Assembly: GCF_042646165.1 (NCBI RefSeq)
Contig: NZ_JBHRTC010000022.1
From: Microbaculum marinum
GTDB taxonomy: Bacteria; Pseudomonadota; Alphaproteobacteria; Rhizobiales; Tepidamorphaceae
Length of the DNA: 64,000 nt
Direction: 5' to 3' (one strand)
Position 1 is the stretch's first letter, and every line of letters starts with the position of its first letter. The notes beneath the pieces are model-generated. The model did not search any database and was not told where the DNA came from. It saw nothing but the letters and a program-made list of their open reading frames with translations. Below are positions 31,633-39,694 of the stretch, in pieces. The translations under genes and the position numbers were made by a program.

Positions 31633-32919
31633 ATGTCTTCATCGAGCGGATACCGGGACAGCAAGGGCCGTCCCATCGTCGTGGTGACGGGGATGGGTAT
31701 CGTCACCTCGCTCGGCCGCGGGCGCGATGACAACTGGAAGGCGCTGACGGCCGGCCGCTCCGGCATCCATGCCATCACGCGTTTTCCGACCGAGGGATTG
31801 CGCACCACGATCGGCGGCACGGTGGACTTCGTCGATGCCGAGCCGTTCTGCGCGCCGGCCCTCTCCGAAAACCTCGCCGATATCGCCGTGTCCGAAGCGA
31901 TCGAGCAATCGGTGATCGGATCCAAGGGCGATTTTCCCGGCCCCCTGTTCATCGCCGTAGCGCCCGTCGAGATGGAGTGGCCGCAGCGCGAGGAACTCGC
32001 CCGCTCGATGAACCCGGACGGGCCGGTCGACTACCACACGCTGCTCCAGGCCGCCCGCAAGGGCCGTCAGGACCTGCACGACCGCTTCGTGTTCGGCGGC
32101 GTCGCCGAAACGCTTGCCGGCCGCTACGGGACCAAGGGATCGCCGATTTCTCTTTCCACGGCATGCGCCTCCGGCGCAACGGCTATCCAGCTCGGCGTCG
32201 AGGCGATCCGGCGCGGCGAGACCGATGCGGCGCTGACGGTGGGTACCGACGGGTCGGTTCATGCGGAAGCGCTGATTCGCTTCTCGCTGCTCTCGGCGCT
32301 GTCCACTCACAACGAGCCGCCGGAAGGCGCTTCCAGGCCGTTCTCGAAAAATCGCGACGGCTTCGTCATGGCCGAAGGCGCCGCCGCCCTGGTGCTGGAG
32401 AGCATGGAACACGCGCGGGCCCGTGGCGCCCGCATTCTCGGCGTCATGGAAGGTGCCGGCGAGCGAGCCGACAGCTTCCACCGCACCCGCTCCAATCCCG
32501 ATGGTCACGCAACCATCGCCTGCCTCGAAGCGGCACTGGACGATGCCGGCGTGACACCGGACGACGTCGACTACATCAATGCGCACGGCACCGGCACACC
32601 GGAAAACGACAAGATGGAATATCTGAGCGTGCACACGGTGTTCGGCGACCGCGCGGCAAGCCTGCCGATCAGTTCCAACAAGTCGATGATCGGCCACACC
32701 CTGACTGCCGCCGGCGCCGTCGAAGCGGTCTTCTCGCTGATGACGATCGCCGAGGGCCGTATCCCGCCGACGATCAACTACGACGTGCCCGATCCGGCGA
32801 TACCGCTCGATGTCGTCCCCAATACGGCACGTGACGCGAGCGTCCGCCGGGTCATTTCCAATTCTTTCGGGTTCGGCGGCCAGAACGTGTCGCTCGTTAT
32901 GGCCGCGGAGCCTGCCTGA
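31633..32919 (+). CDS. fabF1XL: Beta-ketoacyl-ACP synthase FabF1-XL (active)
   Basis: 428 residues with a complete KAS-II catalytic triad: Cys178 in LSTACASGATAI, His in NAHGTGTPENDKMEYL, and His in SNKSMIGHTLTAAGAVEA. The C-terminal NSFGFGGQNVSLVM is the family gatekeeper loop. It condenses malonyl units onto acyl-AcpXL to extend the chain toward C28. GGGAGG lies 6 nt before the ATG. The stop overlaps the fabG start as TGATG. Confidence 0.93.
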   Translation: MSSSSGYRDSKGRPIVVVTGMGIVTSLGRGRDDNWKALTAGRSGIHAITRFPTEGLRTTIGGTVDFVDAEPFCAPALSENLADIAVSEAIEQSVIGSKGDFPGPLFIAVAPVEMEWPQREELARSMNPDGPVDYHTLLQAARKGRQDLHDRFVFGGVAETLAGRYGTKGSPISLSTACASGATAIQLGVEAIRRGETDAALTVGTDGSVHAEALIRFSLLSALSTHNEPPEGASRPFSKNRDGFVMAEGAAALVLESMEHARARGARILGVMEGAGERADSFHRTRSNPDGHATIACLEAALDDAGVTPDDVDYINAHGTGTPENDKMEYLSVHTVFGDRAASLPISSNKSMIGHTLTAAGAVEAVFSLMTIAEGRIPPTINYDVPDPAIPLDVVPNTARDASVRRVISNSFGFGGQNVSLVMAAEPA

Positions 32920-33710
32920 TGGCGGCTGCCGGACGCAGCCACGCTGACGATATGGCTTCGCCCAGAAGGATTCTGGTGACTGGCGGCGCGCGCGGGCTCG
33001 GACGCGCCGTCGTGTCGGCCCTGGCGGCATCGGGCCACAGCATCGTCTTCACCTACAATTCCTCCACCGAAGCCGCCGAGACGCTGGCAGAGGAGCTGAG
33101 GGGCAGCTATCCCGGCCGCGAATTCGAGACGCGCCGGCTCGACCTGTCGGACCGGGCATCGGTGGACGCGTTCGTCGAGGCCCTGGCCGACGAGGAACCG
33201 TTCTACGGCTTCGTCCACAATGCCGGCCAATCCTACGACAGCCTTGCCGCCGTGATGGACCAGGATCGGGCCGAAGCGGTCATGCAGGTCAATTTCTGGT
33301 CGTTGACACGGCTCGCCGGCGCCATCGTCAGACGCATGACGCGCGCCCGCGTCGGCCGTATCGTCATGATCGGCTCCGTCACCGCTCTGCGCGGCAGCGT
33401 CGGAAATGCCGCCTATGCCGCCTCCAAATCGGCGCTGCTCGGCTACATGCGGACGCTCACCCTGGAAACGGCAAAGCGCGGCGTTACCGTCAATTACATC
33501 GCTCCCGGCTTCATCGACACCGAGATGATGGCGCCCTACGCCGACTACCGGGAAAAGATGGAAAGCCAGATCCCGGTCGGACGGTTTGCCGCCCCGGAGG
33601 AAATTGCTGCCGTGGCGGACTTCCTCATGTCCCCTGCCTCTTGCTATATGACCGGCGCGGTGCTGCCGGTCGACGGCGGCCTGACCGCGGCAATTCCCGT
33701 TCACCGCTGA
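32919..33710 (+). CDS. fabG: 3-oxoacyl-ACP reductase FabG (SDR family) in the VLCFA operon
   Basis: 263 residues of the short-chain dehydrogenase/reductase family: RILVTGGARGLGRAV (NADP-binding), FVHNAGQSYD (NAG), IGSVTALRG with the catalytic Ser, YAASKSALLGY (Tyr-x3-Lys), and PGFIDTEMM. It would reduce the 3-ketoacyl-AcpXL made by the FabF pair, closing the elongation cycle with FabZ-XL. The ATG at 32919 overlaps the preceding stop and has GGAG upstream; ATG 32952 is an alternative. The Sinorhizobium/Rhizobium cluster as usually described does not list a fabG here, so this is a variant gene content. Confidence 0.9.
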   Translation: MAAAGRSHADDMASPRRILVTGGARGLGRAVVSALAASGHSIVFTYNSSTEAAETLAEELRGSYPGREFETRRLDLSDRASVDAFVEALADEEPFYGFVHNAGQSYDSLAAVMDQDRAEAVMQVNFWSLTRLAGAIVRRMTRARVGRIVMIGSVTALRGSVGNAAYAASKSALLGYMRTLTLETAKRGVTVNYIAPGFIDTEMMAPYADYREKMESQIPVGRFAAPEEIAAVADFLMSPASCYMTGAVLPVDGGLTAAIPVHR

Positions 33711-33770
33711 CGCGATCGCCTCCGACTTCGCAGGCCCGATCCGCACCGGACGCAAGAGAGAGACCATCCG

Positions 33771-34793
33771 ATGCGCGCCTTAACGCTCGTCTCCGACCGC
33801 AATCTTCAATTGATCGAGACGGACGATCCTCCGCCTCCCGGTCCCGGCGAGGTGCAGGTCCGCATCCGCGCGATGGCGCTCAACCACATCGATGTATGGG
33901 GCTGGCGGGGCATGGCGTTCGCCAAGCGCAAGCTGCCGCTGGTCGTCGGCGCCGAGGCTGCCGGCGAGATCGTCGCGGTCGGCGAAGGGGTGACGAATCG
34001 GAAGGTCGGCGACGGCGTGGCGCTGTACGGCGCTCTGACCTGCGGAACCTGCCGGGCGTGCCGCGAGGGCCGCGACAATCTCTGCGAGAACGTTGCCGGC
34101 ATCATGGGCTTCCACGTCGACGGCTTTGCCCGCGAACTGGTCAATACCCAGGCCCGGCTGACCGTCCCGGTTCCCGACGGTGTCTCCTGGACCGATGCGG
34201 CCTGCGCCCCCATCACCTTCGGCACGGTCCAGCACATGCTGTTCGACAACGCCAGGCTGGAAGGCGACGAGACGGTCCTGGTCCACGCCGGCGGCAGCGG
34301 CATCGGCACTGCCGCCATCCGCATGGCCAAGGCCATCGGCGCGACCGTCATCACCACCGTCGGCGACGACGAGAAGGGGGAGAAGGCCGCGGCGCTTGGC
34401 GCCGACCACGTGATCAACTACCGCACCGACCGCTTCGAGCACCTGGTGCGCAAGATCACCGGCAAGAAGGGCGTCGACGTGGTCTTCGAGCACGTCGGCC
34501 CCGACACATGGTCGGGCAGCATGCTGTCGCTGAAGCGCGGCGGACGGCTGGTGACCTGCGGTTCGACCTCCGGCGTCTCCACCCAGATGAACCTGATGCA
34601 GCTGTTCCAGCAGCAGCTCAAGATCTTCGGATCCTTCGGCTGCTCGATGCGCAACATGGCCGAGGGCCTGGCGCAGATGGCCGATGGCGTCCGCCCCGTC
34701 GTCGACACCGAGATCGACATCGCCGATTTCGAGGTCGGCCTCGACAGGCTCGAAAGCCGCAAGGTCTTCGGCAAGATCGTCGCGCGGCTCTGA
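33771..34793 (+). CDS. adh2XL: Zinc-type alcohol dehydrogenase-like protein Adh2-XL
   Basis: 340 residues of the MDR (zinc-containing alcohol dehydrogenase/quinone oxidoreductase) family. GroES-like N-terminal domain with NHIDVWGWRGM, GAEAAGEIVAVGEGV; structural-zinc cysteines in CGTCRACREGRDNLC (~90-104); Rossmann motif VLVHAGGSGIGTAAI; late GRLVTCGSTSG. Its place between the FabF/FabG genes and lpxXL corresponds to adh2XL of rhizobial VLCFA clusters, where the exact reaction (probably reduction of the enoyl or keto chain) is not firmly established. Confidence 0.88.
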   Translation: MRALTLVSDRNLQLIETDDPPPPGPGEVQVRIRAMALNHIDVWGWRGMAFAKRKLPLVVGAEAAGEIVAVGEGVTNRKVGDGVALYGALTCGTCRACREGRDNLCENVAGIMGFHVDGFARELVNTQARLTVPVPDGVSWTDAACAPITFGTVQHMLFDNARLEGDETVLVHAGGSGIGTAAIRMAKAIGATVITTVGDDEKGEKAAALGADHVINYRTDRFEHLVRKITGKKGVDVVFEHVGPDTWSGSMLSLKRGGRLVTCGSTSGVSTQMNLMQLFQQQLKIFGSFGCSMRNMAEGLAQMADGVRPVVDTEIDIADFEVGLDRLESRKVFGKIVARL

Positions 34794-34832
34794 GGATCGG
34801 GCCGGCCCGGTAGCACAGGCGAGCGAGACCGC

Positions 34833-35777
34833 ATGACGCCCCTCCAGAGACGCCTGTTCCTGCTGAAATGGCGTATCGGCCGGGTCGTGAGGCCGGTCGT
34901 CGACTGGTTCGTGGCGACTGCCGCTGTCACCGTGTTCCGGCTCGTCCGGATGCTCGACATAGATAAGGCCAGCAATCTTGGTGGCTCCATCGCCCGCACC
35001 TTCGGACCGCTGCTGCCGGTCAATCGGCTCGGCATGGACAACCTGCGCCACGCCTTTCCCGGGAAGAGCGACGCCGAGCTCAAGAGCATGTTGCGCGAGG
35101 TCTGGGACAATCTCGGCCGCACGGCGGCCGAGTATCCGCATCTGGAAGCTATCTGGGACTGGGACGACGACAATCCCGGCGCGGGCCGCGTCGATGCGAC
35201 CGGCCTCGACCACTTCCGCCGGCTGCGCGACGACGGCAAGCCGGCCATCATATTCACCGCCCACCTGGCGAACTGGGAGCTGCCCGCCGTCTGCGCCGCC
35301 CGCCACGGACTGCCGGTCACGGCGGTCTACCGGACGCCCAACAACGCATATGTCGCGCAGCGCCTGCTGAAGATACGCCGCGGCTCCATGGGTGAATTGC
35401 TGGCGGCAGGATCCGGCCAGGCGGTCGCGTTCGCCATGGCCTCCGTGCTGGAGCGGGACGCCCATCTCGGGATCCTTGTCGACCAGCGCCTGACCAAGGG
35501 CTTCCGCAACACCTTCTTCGGCCGCACGGCACTGACCAACCCGATCCTCGGCCGGCTGGCCCGCCAGTTCGACTGTCCGGTTCACGGCGTCCGGGTGGTT
35601 CGCCTGCCCGACAACCGGTTCAGGCTGGACCTGACCGAGGAGATCCAGTTGCCGCGCGACGAAAGCGGCAGGATCGACCCCGAGAAGGCCATGCAGACGA
35701 TCAACGACGTCGTCGAGGGCTGGGTGCGCGAACATCCCGGCCAGTGGCTGTGGCTGCACAACCGCTGGCGGACCTAG
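34833..35777 (+). CDS. lpxXL: Lipid A very-long-chain acyltransferase LpxXL
   Basis: 314 residues of the HtrB/LpxL lauroyl-acyltransferase family. The catalytic HxxxxE is HLANWE (~136-141: IIFTAHLANWELPAVC); other blocks are NLRHAFPGKSDAE, VYRTPNN, LVDQRLTKG and GWVREHPGQWLWLHNRWRT, the usual C-terminus. A hydrophobic helix near residues 24-40 anchors it to the inner membrane. It transfers the AcpXL-bound C28 chain to lipid A. Last gene of the acpXL operon and convergent with cpdR (8 bp between stops). Confidence 0.93.
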   Translation: MTPLQRRLFLLKWRIGRVVRPVVDWFVATAAVTVFRLVRMLDIDKASNLGGSIARTFGPLLPVNRLGMDNLRHAFPGKSDAELKSMLREVWDNLGRTAAEYPHLEAIWDWDDDNPGAGRVDATGLDHFRRLRDDGKPAIIFTAHLANWELPAVCAARHGLPVTAVYRTPNNAYVAQRLLKIRRGSMGELLAAGSGQAVAFAMASVLERDAHLGILVDQRLTKGFRNTFFGRTALTNPILGRLARQFDCPVHGVRVVRLPDNRFRLDLTEEIQLPRDESGRIDPEKAMQTINDVVEGWVREHPGQWLWLHNRWRT

Positions 35778-35785
35778 CGGGAGTA

Positions 35786-36145
35786 TCAGGCGGCGAGCAT
35801 CCGCTCGACCTGGGTGACCAGGTCGCGCAGGTGGAACGGCTTCGACAGCACCTTGGCGTTCTTTGGCGCCTGCGAGTCCGGGTTGAGCGCCACCGCGGCA
35901 AATCCGGTGATGAACATCACTTTCAGTTCGGGATCGAGTTCCGTCGCCTTGCGCGCCAGTTCGATCCCGTCCATTTCCGGCATCACGATGTCGGTCAGCA
36001 GCAGGGTGAAGGGTTCCTCGCACAGCCGGTTGTATGCGCTCAGGCCGTTGTCGAACGAGACGACGTCGTAGCCGGCGTTCTCCAGCGCCCGCACGAGGAA
36101 GCGGCGCATGTCGTTGTCGTCTTCGGCCAGGAGAATCTTCACCAT
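35786..36145 (-). CDS. cpdR: Single-domain response regulator CpdR
   Basis: 119 residues: receiver domain only. MVKILLAEDDNDMRRFLVRALE contains the acidic pocket (Glu8, Asp9, Asp10 region), Asp52 in LLTDIVMPEMDG is phosphorylated, FITGFAA carries the switch Thr, and VLSKPFHLRDLV the conserved Lys. Sequence and size match CpdR, which when unphosphorylated delivers substrates such as CtrA to ClpXP and is controlled by the CckA-ChpT relay. The start at 36145 fits the family; no Shine-Dalgarno sequence is visible on this strand (the preceding bases read CCCTCCTT), so initiation may be leaderless or coupled. Divergent from a formylglutamate hydrolase gene. Confidence 0.9.
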   Translation of the reverse strand: MVKILLAEDDNDMRRFLVRALENAGYDVVSFDNGLSAYNRLCEEPFTLLLTDIVMPEMDGIELARKATELDPELKVMFITGFAAVALNPDSQAPKNAKVLSKPFHLRDLVTQVERMLAA

Positions 36146-36325
36146 AAGGAGGGTCCCGAAACCCGCATCTGTCGCCACGCTGTTGTCATAGCGAAATGAA
36201 CCGCAGCTGTGTAAAGATTTCACGAATTCCGGTCTTTTCAAGTCCGGTTGTCCGAGCCGTGAATGGACAGGCATCGGCGTTGTTGGCACATTTGCCGACC
36301 AGTCAGGGGCTTCCCACCGGGCGTG

Positions 36326-37219
36326 ATGCAGACTTCAGGCGACACCGAACTCGAACCACCCTACGACGTCCTCCTCCCACAGGACGGCATCACGTCGCCG
36401 TTCGTGTTCAATTCGCCCCATAGCGGTCGCACCTACCCGAAGGCCTTCGTGGCCGCGTCGCGGCTCGACACGATGACCCTGCGGCGCTCCGAGGACACTT
36501 TCGTCGAGGAGCTGTTTTCCGGCGTGGTCGGCCTCGGCGCGCCGCTGATGCACGCCCGTTTTCCCCGCGCCTATGTCGACGTCAACCGCGAGGCCTACGA
36601 ACTCGACCCGACCATGTTCGACGGGCGCCTGCCGAGCTTCGCCAACACCCGCTCGATGCGGGTCGCCGGCGGCCTGGGCACGATCGCGCGGATCGTCGCC
36701 GACGGCGCGGAGATCTATTCCGTGCCGATCAGCGTCGCTGAAGGCCTCGACCGGATCGAGCGCTACTACAAGCCCTACCATCGGGATCTGCGTGCGCTGA
36801 TCCGCCAGGCCTATGCCAGCTTCGGCACGGCCATCGTGGTGGACTGCCATTCGATGCCGTCGGCCCGGGTCACCCAGGAGAACAGGCGCCGGCCCGATTT
36901 CGTGCTCGGCGATCGATACGGGACCAGTTGCGTCTCGATCCTGACCGACATCGCGCAGGAAACGCTGCAGCGGCTCGGGTATTCGGTGGCGCGCAACAAG
37001 CCCTACGCGGGCGGCTACATCACCGAGACCTACGGGAGCCCCCGCGACGGCCTGCACGCGCTGCAGATCGAAGTGAACCGCTCCCTCTACATGGACGAGT
37101 TGCGCTACGTCCGCGCCGGCGGCTTCGCCTGGCTCGTGGCCGACATCACCCAGCTCTGCCGGCGGCTGACCAGCGTCTCGGTGGAAGCGCTCAGGCCGGT
37201 GCGCGCCGCGGCCGAATAG
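36326..37219 (+). CDS. N-formylglutamate amidohydrolase family protein (copy 2)
   Basis: 297 residues. FVFNSPHSGRTYPKAF (metal-binding His), FVEELFSGVVGLGAPLMHARFPRAYVDVNREAYELDP, RYYKPYHRDLRALI, VVDCHSMPS and GGYITETYGSPRDGLHALQIEVNRSLYMD are FGase-family blocks. It belongs to a different subgroup from the copy at 20826-21665. Divergent from cpdR with the shared region 36146-36325. The alpha-r8 sRNA gene lies just downstream on the opposite strand. The order cpdR - FGase - sRNA - inositol monophosphatase is recalled as conserved in Rhizobiales. Confidence 0.88.
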   Translation: MQTSGDTELEPPYDVLLPQDGITSPFVFNSPHSGRTYPKAFVAASRLDTMTLRRSEDTFVEELFSGVVGLGAPLMHARFPRAYVDVNREAYELDPTMFDGRLPSFANTRSMRVAGGLGTIARIVADGAEIYSVPISVAEGLDRIERYYKPYHRDLRALIRQAYASFGTAIVVDCHSMPSARVTQENRRRPDFVLGDRYGTSCVSILTDIAQETLQRLGYSVARNKPYAGGYITETYGSPRDGLHALQIEVNRSLYMDELRYVRAGGFAWLVADITQLCRRLTSVSVEALRPVRAAAE

Positions 37220-37247
37220 CGCCTGCGGCCAATTCCGGACCCCGAAA

Positions 37248-37340
37248 GAAAAAAGGGCCGTCCGATCAGGACGGCCCAAGTCTAGGGAGGAAACGCCCAA
37301 GGAGGGCTGCGGTACCGCAAAACGGCAGGGCGATACCGCA
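37248..37340 (-). ncRNA. Alpha-r8 family small RNA (suhB/MmgR-like)
   Basis: On the minus strand a sigma-70 promoter (37347-37375) is followed by about 93 nt containing a small hairpin GCCC-UCCUU-GGGC, the unpaired decamer UUUCCUCCCU, a short spacer, and a strong terminator hairpin GGGCCGUCC-UGAUC-GGACGGCCC with U6. Two hairpins flanking UUUCCUCCCU is the recalled hallmark of the alpha-r8 sRNAs (Rfam suhB; MmgR of Sinorhizobium, which limits polyhydroxybutyrate accumulation). The CU-rich decamer can pair with Shine-Dalgarno sequences of targets. The neighbourhood (FGase on one side, inositol monophosphatase beyond the MFS gene) also fits. The 5' end is estimated from the promoter. Confidence 0.82.
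37249..37277 (-). terminator. Intrinsic terminator of the alpha-r8 sRNA
   Basis: GGGCCGTCC (37255-37263) and GGACGGCCC (37269-37277) form a perfect 9-bp stem with a 5-nt loop; on the minus strand it is followed by six Ts (A-run 37249-37254). Confidence 0.88.
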
Positions 37341-37346
37341 CTGCAA

Positions 37347-37375
37347 AATATGCCGCTGCACCGCACAAAAGTCAA
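37347..37375 (-). promoter_or_regulatory. Sigma-70 promoter of the alpha-r8 sRNA
   Basis: Minus strand TTGACT (37370-37375), 17-bp spacer, CATATT (37347-37352); transcription would start near 37340. A near-consensus promoter in a very GC-rich genome. Confidence 0.75.
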
Positions 37376-37468
37376 CACGTCTCTTCGGCTTTTCCGCATG
37401 GCTGCCATGTGGCGGCCCGCAGGAGCTCAGTTTACGTCAGCGTAACGACCCCTGTCCGCGCCCCTTGG

Positions 37469-38773
37469 TTATTCGGCGCCGACGCGGGGATCCGGGGCAG
37501 TCCGGTAGATGAACCAGGCCGCGACGATCGCAATGGCCAGGAACGCGAAGGCGGCCTGATAGGCGACGAAGGGGCGGACAAGGTCCCCGGCCGGCCCCGG
37601 TTCCGGCGAGAACGCACCGATGATCACCCCGGTCACCGCCTGCATCACGAACACCCCACCCATGGTCGCAAGATTGAGCAGGGTGATTCCCCGGCCGACG
37701 AGGCGCCTGTCGAACAGGGCCCGCCCGTGGGCGGTCTGAACCGGCACGTAGGCGGCCCCGAAGCCGAGCACGATGAAGATCGCATAGGTGACCGCGCCGC
37801 CACGGTCCCCGAACAGGCACAGCACGACCATCATCGTGGCGGTCCACATCGCGCCGATGGTGACAGGGACGAACCGTCCGCCGAACAGACGGTCGGTCGG
37901 GCCCCAACAGAACAGGCCGACGATATGGGCCGCGGCCATGACCAGCATGATGTTGCCGCGTTCGACCAGGTCGAAGCCGAGCACGTCGGTGACGAACGGA
38001 CCGCCCCACAGCCCCAGTATCGCGACGAAGGTCGAATACCCGACGAACTGGATGGAAAAGAGTTGCCAGAAGCCGGGCACCCGTATGACCTCGCCCAGTC
38101 CTGCAAAGCTCTCGCGCAGCGACCCCGGCCGATGCGATTCGTCGACATGCCCGGGCGGGTTGTCCCGCACGATGACGGCCACCAGCAGCCCCACGATTGC
38201 CGCCCCGACGCCGACGAACAGGAATGTCGCGCGCCACCCGTACAGCTCGGTCGACAGCGCCAGGGGTGCGGTCGCAAACAGCGTGCCCATCGTGCCGATC
38301 CCGAGCTGGATGCCGGCAAGGGTGGAGAAGCGGTCGGCACGGAACCAGCGCGTGTAGATCGTCAGCGGTCCCATGAAGAAACTCGAGCAGCCGATGCCCA
38401 TCAGCACACGCCCGACAGTCAGCGCGGCAAGCGACTGCGACCAGGCGAAGACCGCGCAGCCGAGCACGGCCAGGCCAACGGATGCCATCATGCAGCGCTT
38501 CGGCCCGTAGCGGTCGATCGTCGCGCCAAGCGGTATCTGGGCGGCCGCAAAGCCGAGGAAGAACGCGCTCGAGAGGATCCCCAGCGCTTGCGGTGCCAGG
38601 TCGAGCTCGCGGGCGATGTCCGGCGCGATGACGCCGACCGAGTTGCGCAGGAACTGGCTGACGACGTAGATCGCGCACAGCACCGCAAACAGCAGCACGA
38701 CGGTGGTCGTGGCCGGCGATGGCGTCGCAGGATCGTACGCGGTCGCGGTTCCCGGCTGCGCGGGCTTGGACAT
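37469..38773 (-). CDS. MFS transporter
   Basis: 434 residues with about twelve hydrophobic helices, starting at VVLLFAVLCAIYVVSQFLRNSVGVIAPDIA. The loop 2-3 signature GATIDRYGPKRCM fits the MFS motif GxxxDRxGRR; a similar DRLFGGR occurs in the second half. It resembles the ACS/NNP-type carriers for organic anions or drugs; the substrate is unknown. Start at 38773 with GGAG 8 nt upstream. It lies between the sRNA and the inositol-monophosphatase gene, interrupting the synteny usual in rhizobia. Inner membrane. Confidence 0.85.
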   Translation of the reverse strand: MSKPAQPGTATAYDPATPSPATTTVVLLFAVLCAIYVVSQFLRNSVGVIAPDIARELDLAPQALGILSSAFFLGFAAAQIPLGATIDRYGPKRCMMASVGLAVLGCAVFAWSQSLAALTVGRVLMGIGCSSFFMGPLTIYTRWFRADRFSTLAGIQLGIGTMGTLFATAPLALSTELYGWRATFLFVGVGAAIVGLLVAVIVRDNPPGHVDESHRPGSLRESFAGLGEVIRVPGFWQLFSIQFVGYSTFVAILGLWGGPFVTDVLGFDLVERGNIMLVMAAAHIVGLFCWGPTDRLFGGRFVPVTIGAMWTATMMVVLCLFGDRGGAVTYAIFIVLGFGAAYVPVQTAHGRALFDRRLVGRGITLLNLATMGGVFVMQAVTGVIIGAFSPEPGPAGDLVRPFVAYQAAFAFLAIAIVAAWFIYRTAPDPRVGAE

Positions 38774-38888
38774 CGGCGTTTCTCCCGGCGCCTGCGCGCG
38801 GGCTTGTTTGTGCCCGTCTGGCGATTGCGAAGGCGCGTATGACCTCCTATAGCCAACGTACAAACCCTCACAACCCCGATTTCTGCAT

Positions 38889-39674
38889 ATGACCCGCGAC
38901 GAAACCGAAGCCTTCGCGCACCGCCTCGCAGACGCTGCGGCTGCGGCAACGCTGCCGCACTTCCGCTCCGCGCTGTCGGTCGAGAACAAGCTGGACGATG
39001 CATTCGATCCGGTGACCGTCGCCGACCGCGCCGCCGAGCAGGCGATCCGCGCGCTGGTCTTCGCGACATATCCCGACCACGGACTGCACGGCGAGGAGTT
39101 CGGGGTCGTTTCGGGCACGGGCGAGTACGAATGGGTGATCGACCCGATCGACGGTACCCGCTCCTTCGTCTCGGGTGTGCCCCTTTGGACGACGATCATC
39201 GGCCTTCGTCACACCGGCTCACCCGTCTTCGGGCTGGTCGACCAGCCCTATGTCGGCGACCGGTTCTGGGGCGGCGGCGGCCGGGCAAGGGCGATCCACC
39301 GCGACGGCCCGGCCCGCGACATCCGCACGCGAGCCTGCACCGATCTGTCCCAGGCGACCCTGATGACGACGGCGCCGTCGGCGCTGTCGGGGCCTGGCGA
39401 GCTGGATCGCTACCAACAGGTCGAGGCGGTCGTCCGCCTCGCCCGCTACGGCGGCGACGGCTATGCCTACTGCCTGCTCGCGGCCGGCCAGATCGACCTG
39501 GTCATCGAATCCGGCCTGCAGCCCTACGACGTGGTCGGCCTGATCCCGATCATCGAGGCGGCGGGAGGGGTCGTGACGAGCTGGGCGGGCGACAGCGCGA
39601 ACGAGGGCGGCACGGTCATCGCCGCCGGCGACCGGCGCGTGCACGAGGCGGCTCTGCGGCTCCTCAACGCCTGA
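38889..39674 (+). CDS. Inositol monophosphatase family protein (HisN-like histidinol-phosphatase)
   Basis: 261 residues of the Li+-sensitive phosphatase family. Metal-binding motifs: DPVTVADRAAE, LHGEEFG (Glu pair), WVIDPIDGTRSFVSGVPLW, and late LQPYDVVGLIPIIEAAGG with the third metal Asp. The EEFG and GTRSF variants and overall length are closer to HisN-type histidinol-phosphate phosphatase than to SuhB, but inositol-1-phosphate or other substrates are possible. Divergent from the MFS carrier. Its vicinity to the alpha-r8 sRNA explains why that sRNA family is named suhB in databases. Confidence 0.85.
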   Translation: MTRDETEAFAHRLADAAAAATLPHFRSALSVENKLDDAFDPVTVADRAAEQAIRALVFATYPDHGLHGEEFGVVSGTGEYEWVIDPIDGTRSFVSGVPLWTTIIGLRHTGSPVFGLVDQPYVGDRFWGGGGRARAIHRDGPARDIRTRACTDLSQATLMTTAPSALSGPGELDRYQQVEAVVRLARYGGDGYAYCLLAAGQIDLVIESGLQPYDVVGLIPIIEAAGGVVTSWAGDSANEGGTVIAAGDRRVHEAALRLLNA

Positions 39675-39694
39675 CCGCTGCCGAGGCCGGCTTC

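Noticed and set aside
37255..37277. Hairpin read as terminator for the plus-strand FGase gene
   Set aside because: The poly-A is on the plus-strand 5' side and no T-run follows it on that strand; it works as a terminator only for minus-strand transcription, which fits the sRNA.
37409..38842. A 477-codon plus-strand frame opposite the MFS gene
   Set aside because: Product is charged and low-complexity, with no helices or motifs; the MFS protein on the other strand has clear transporter motifs and a good ribosome-binding site.
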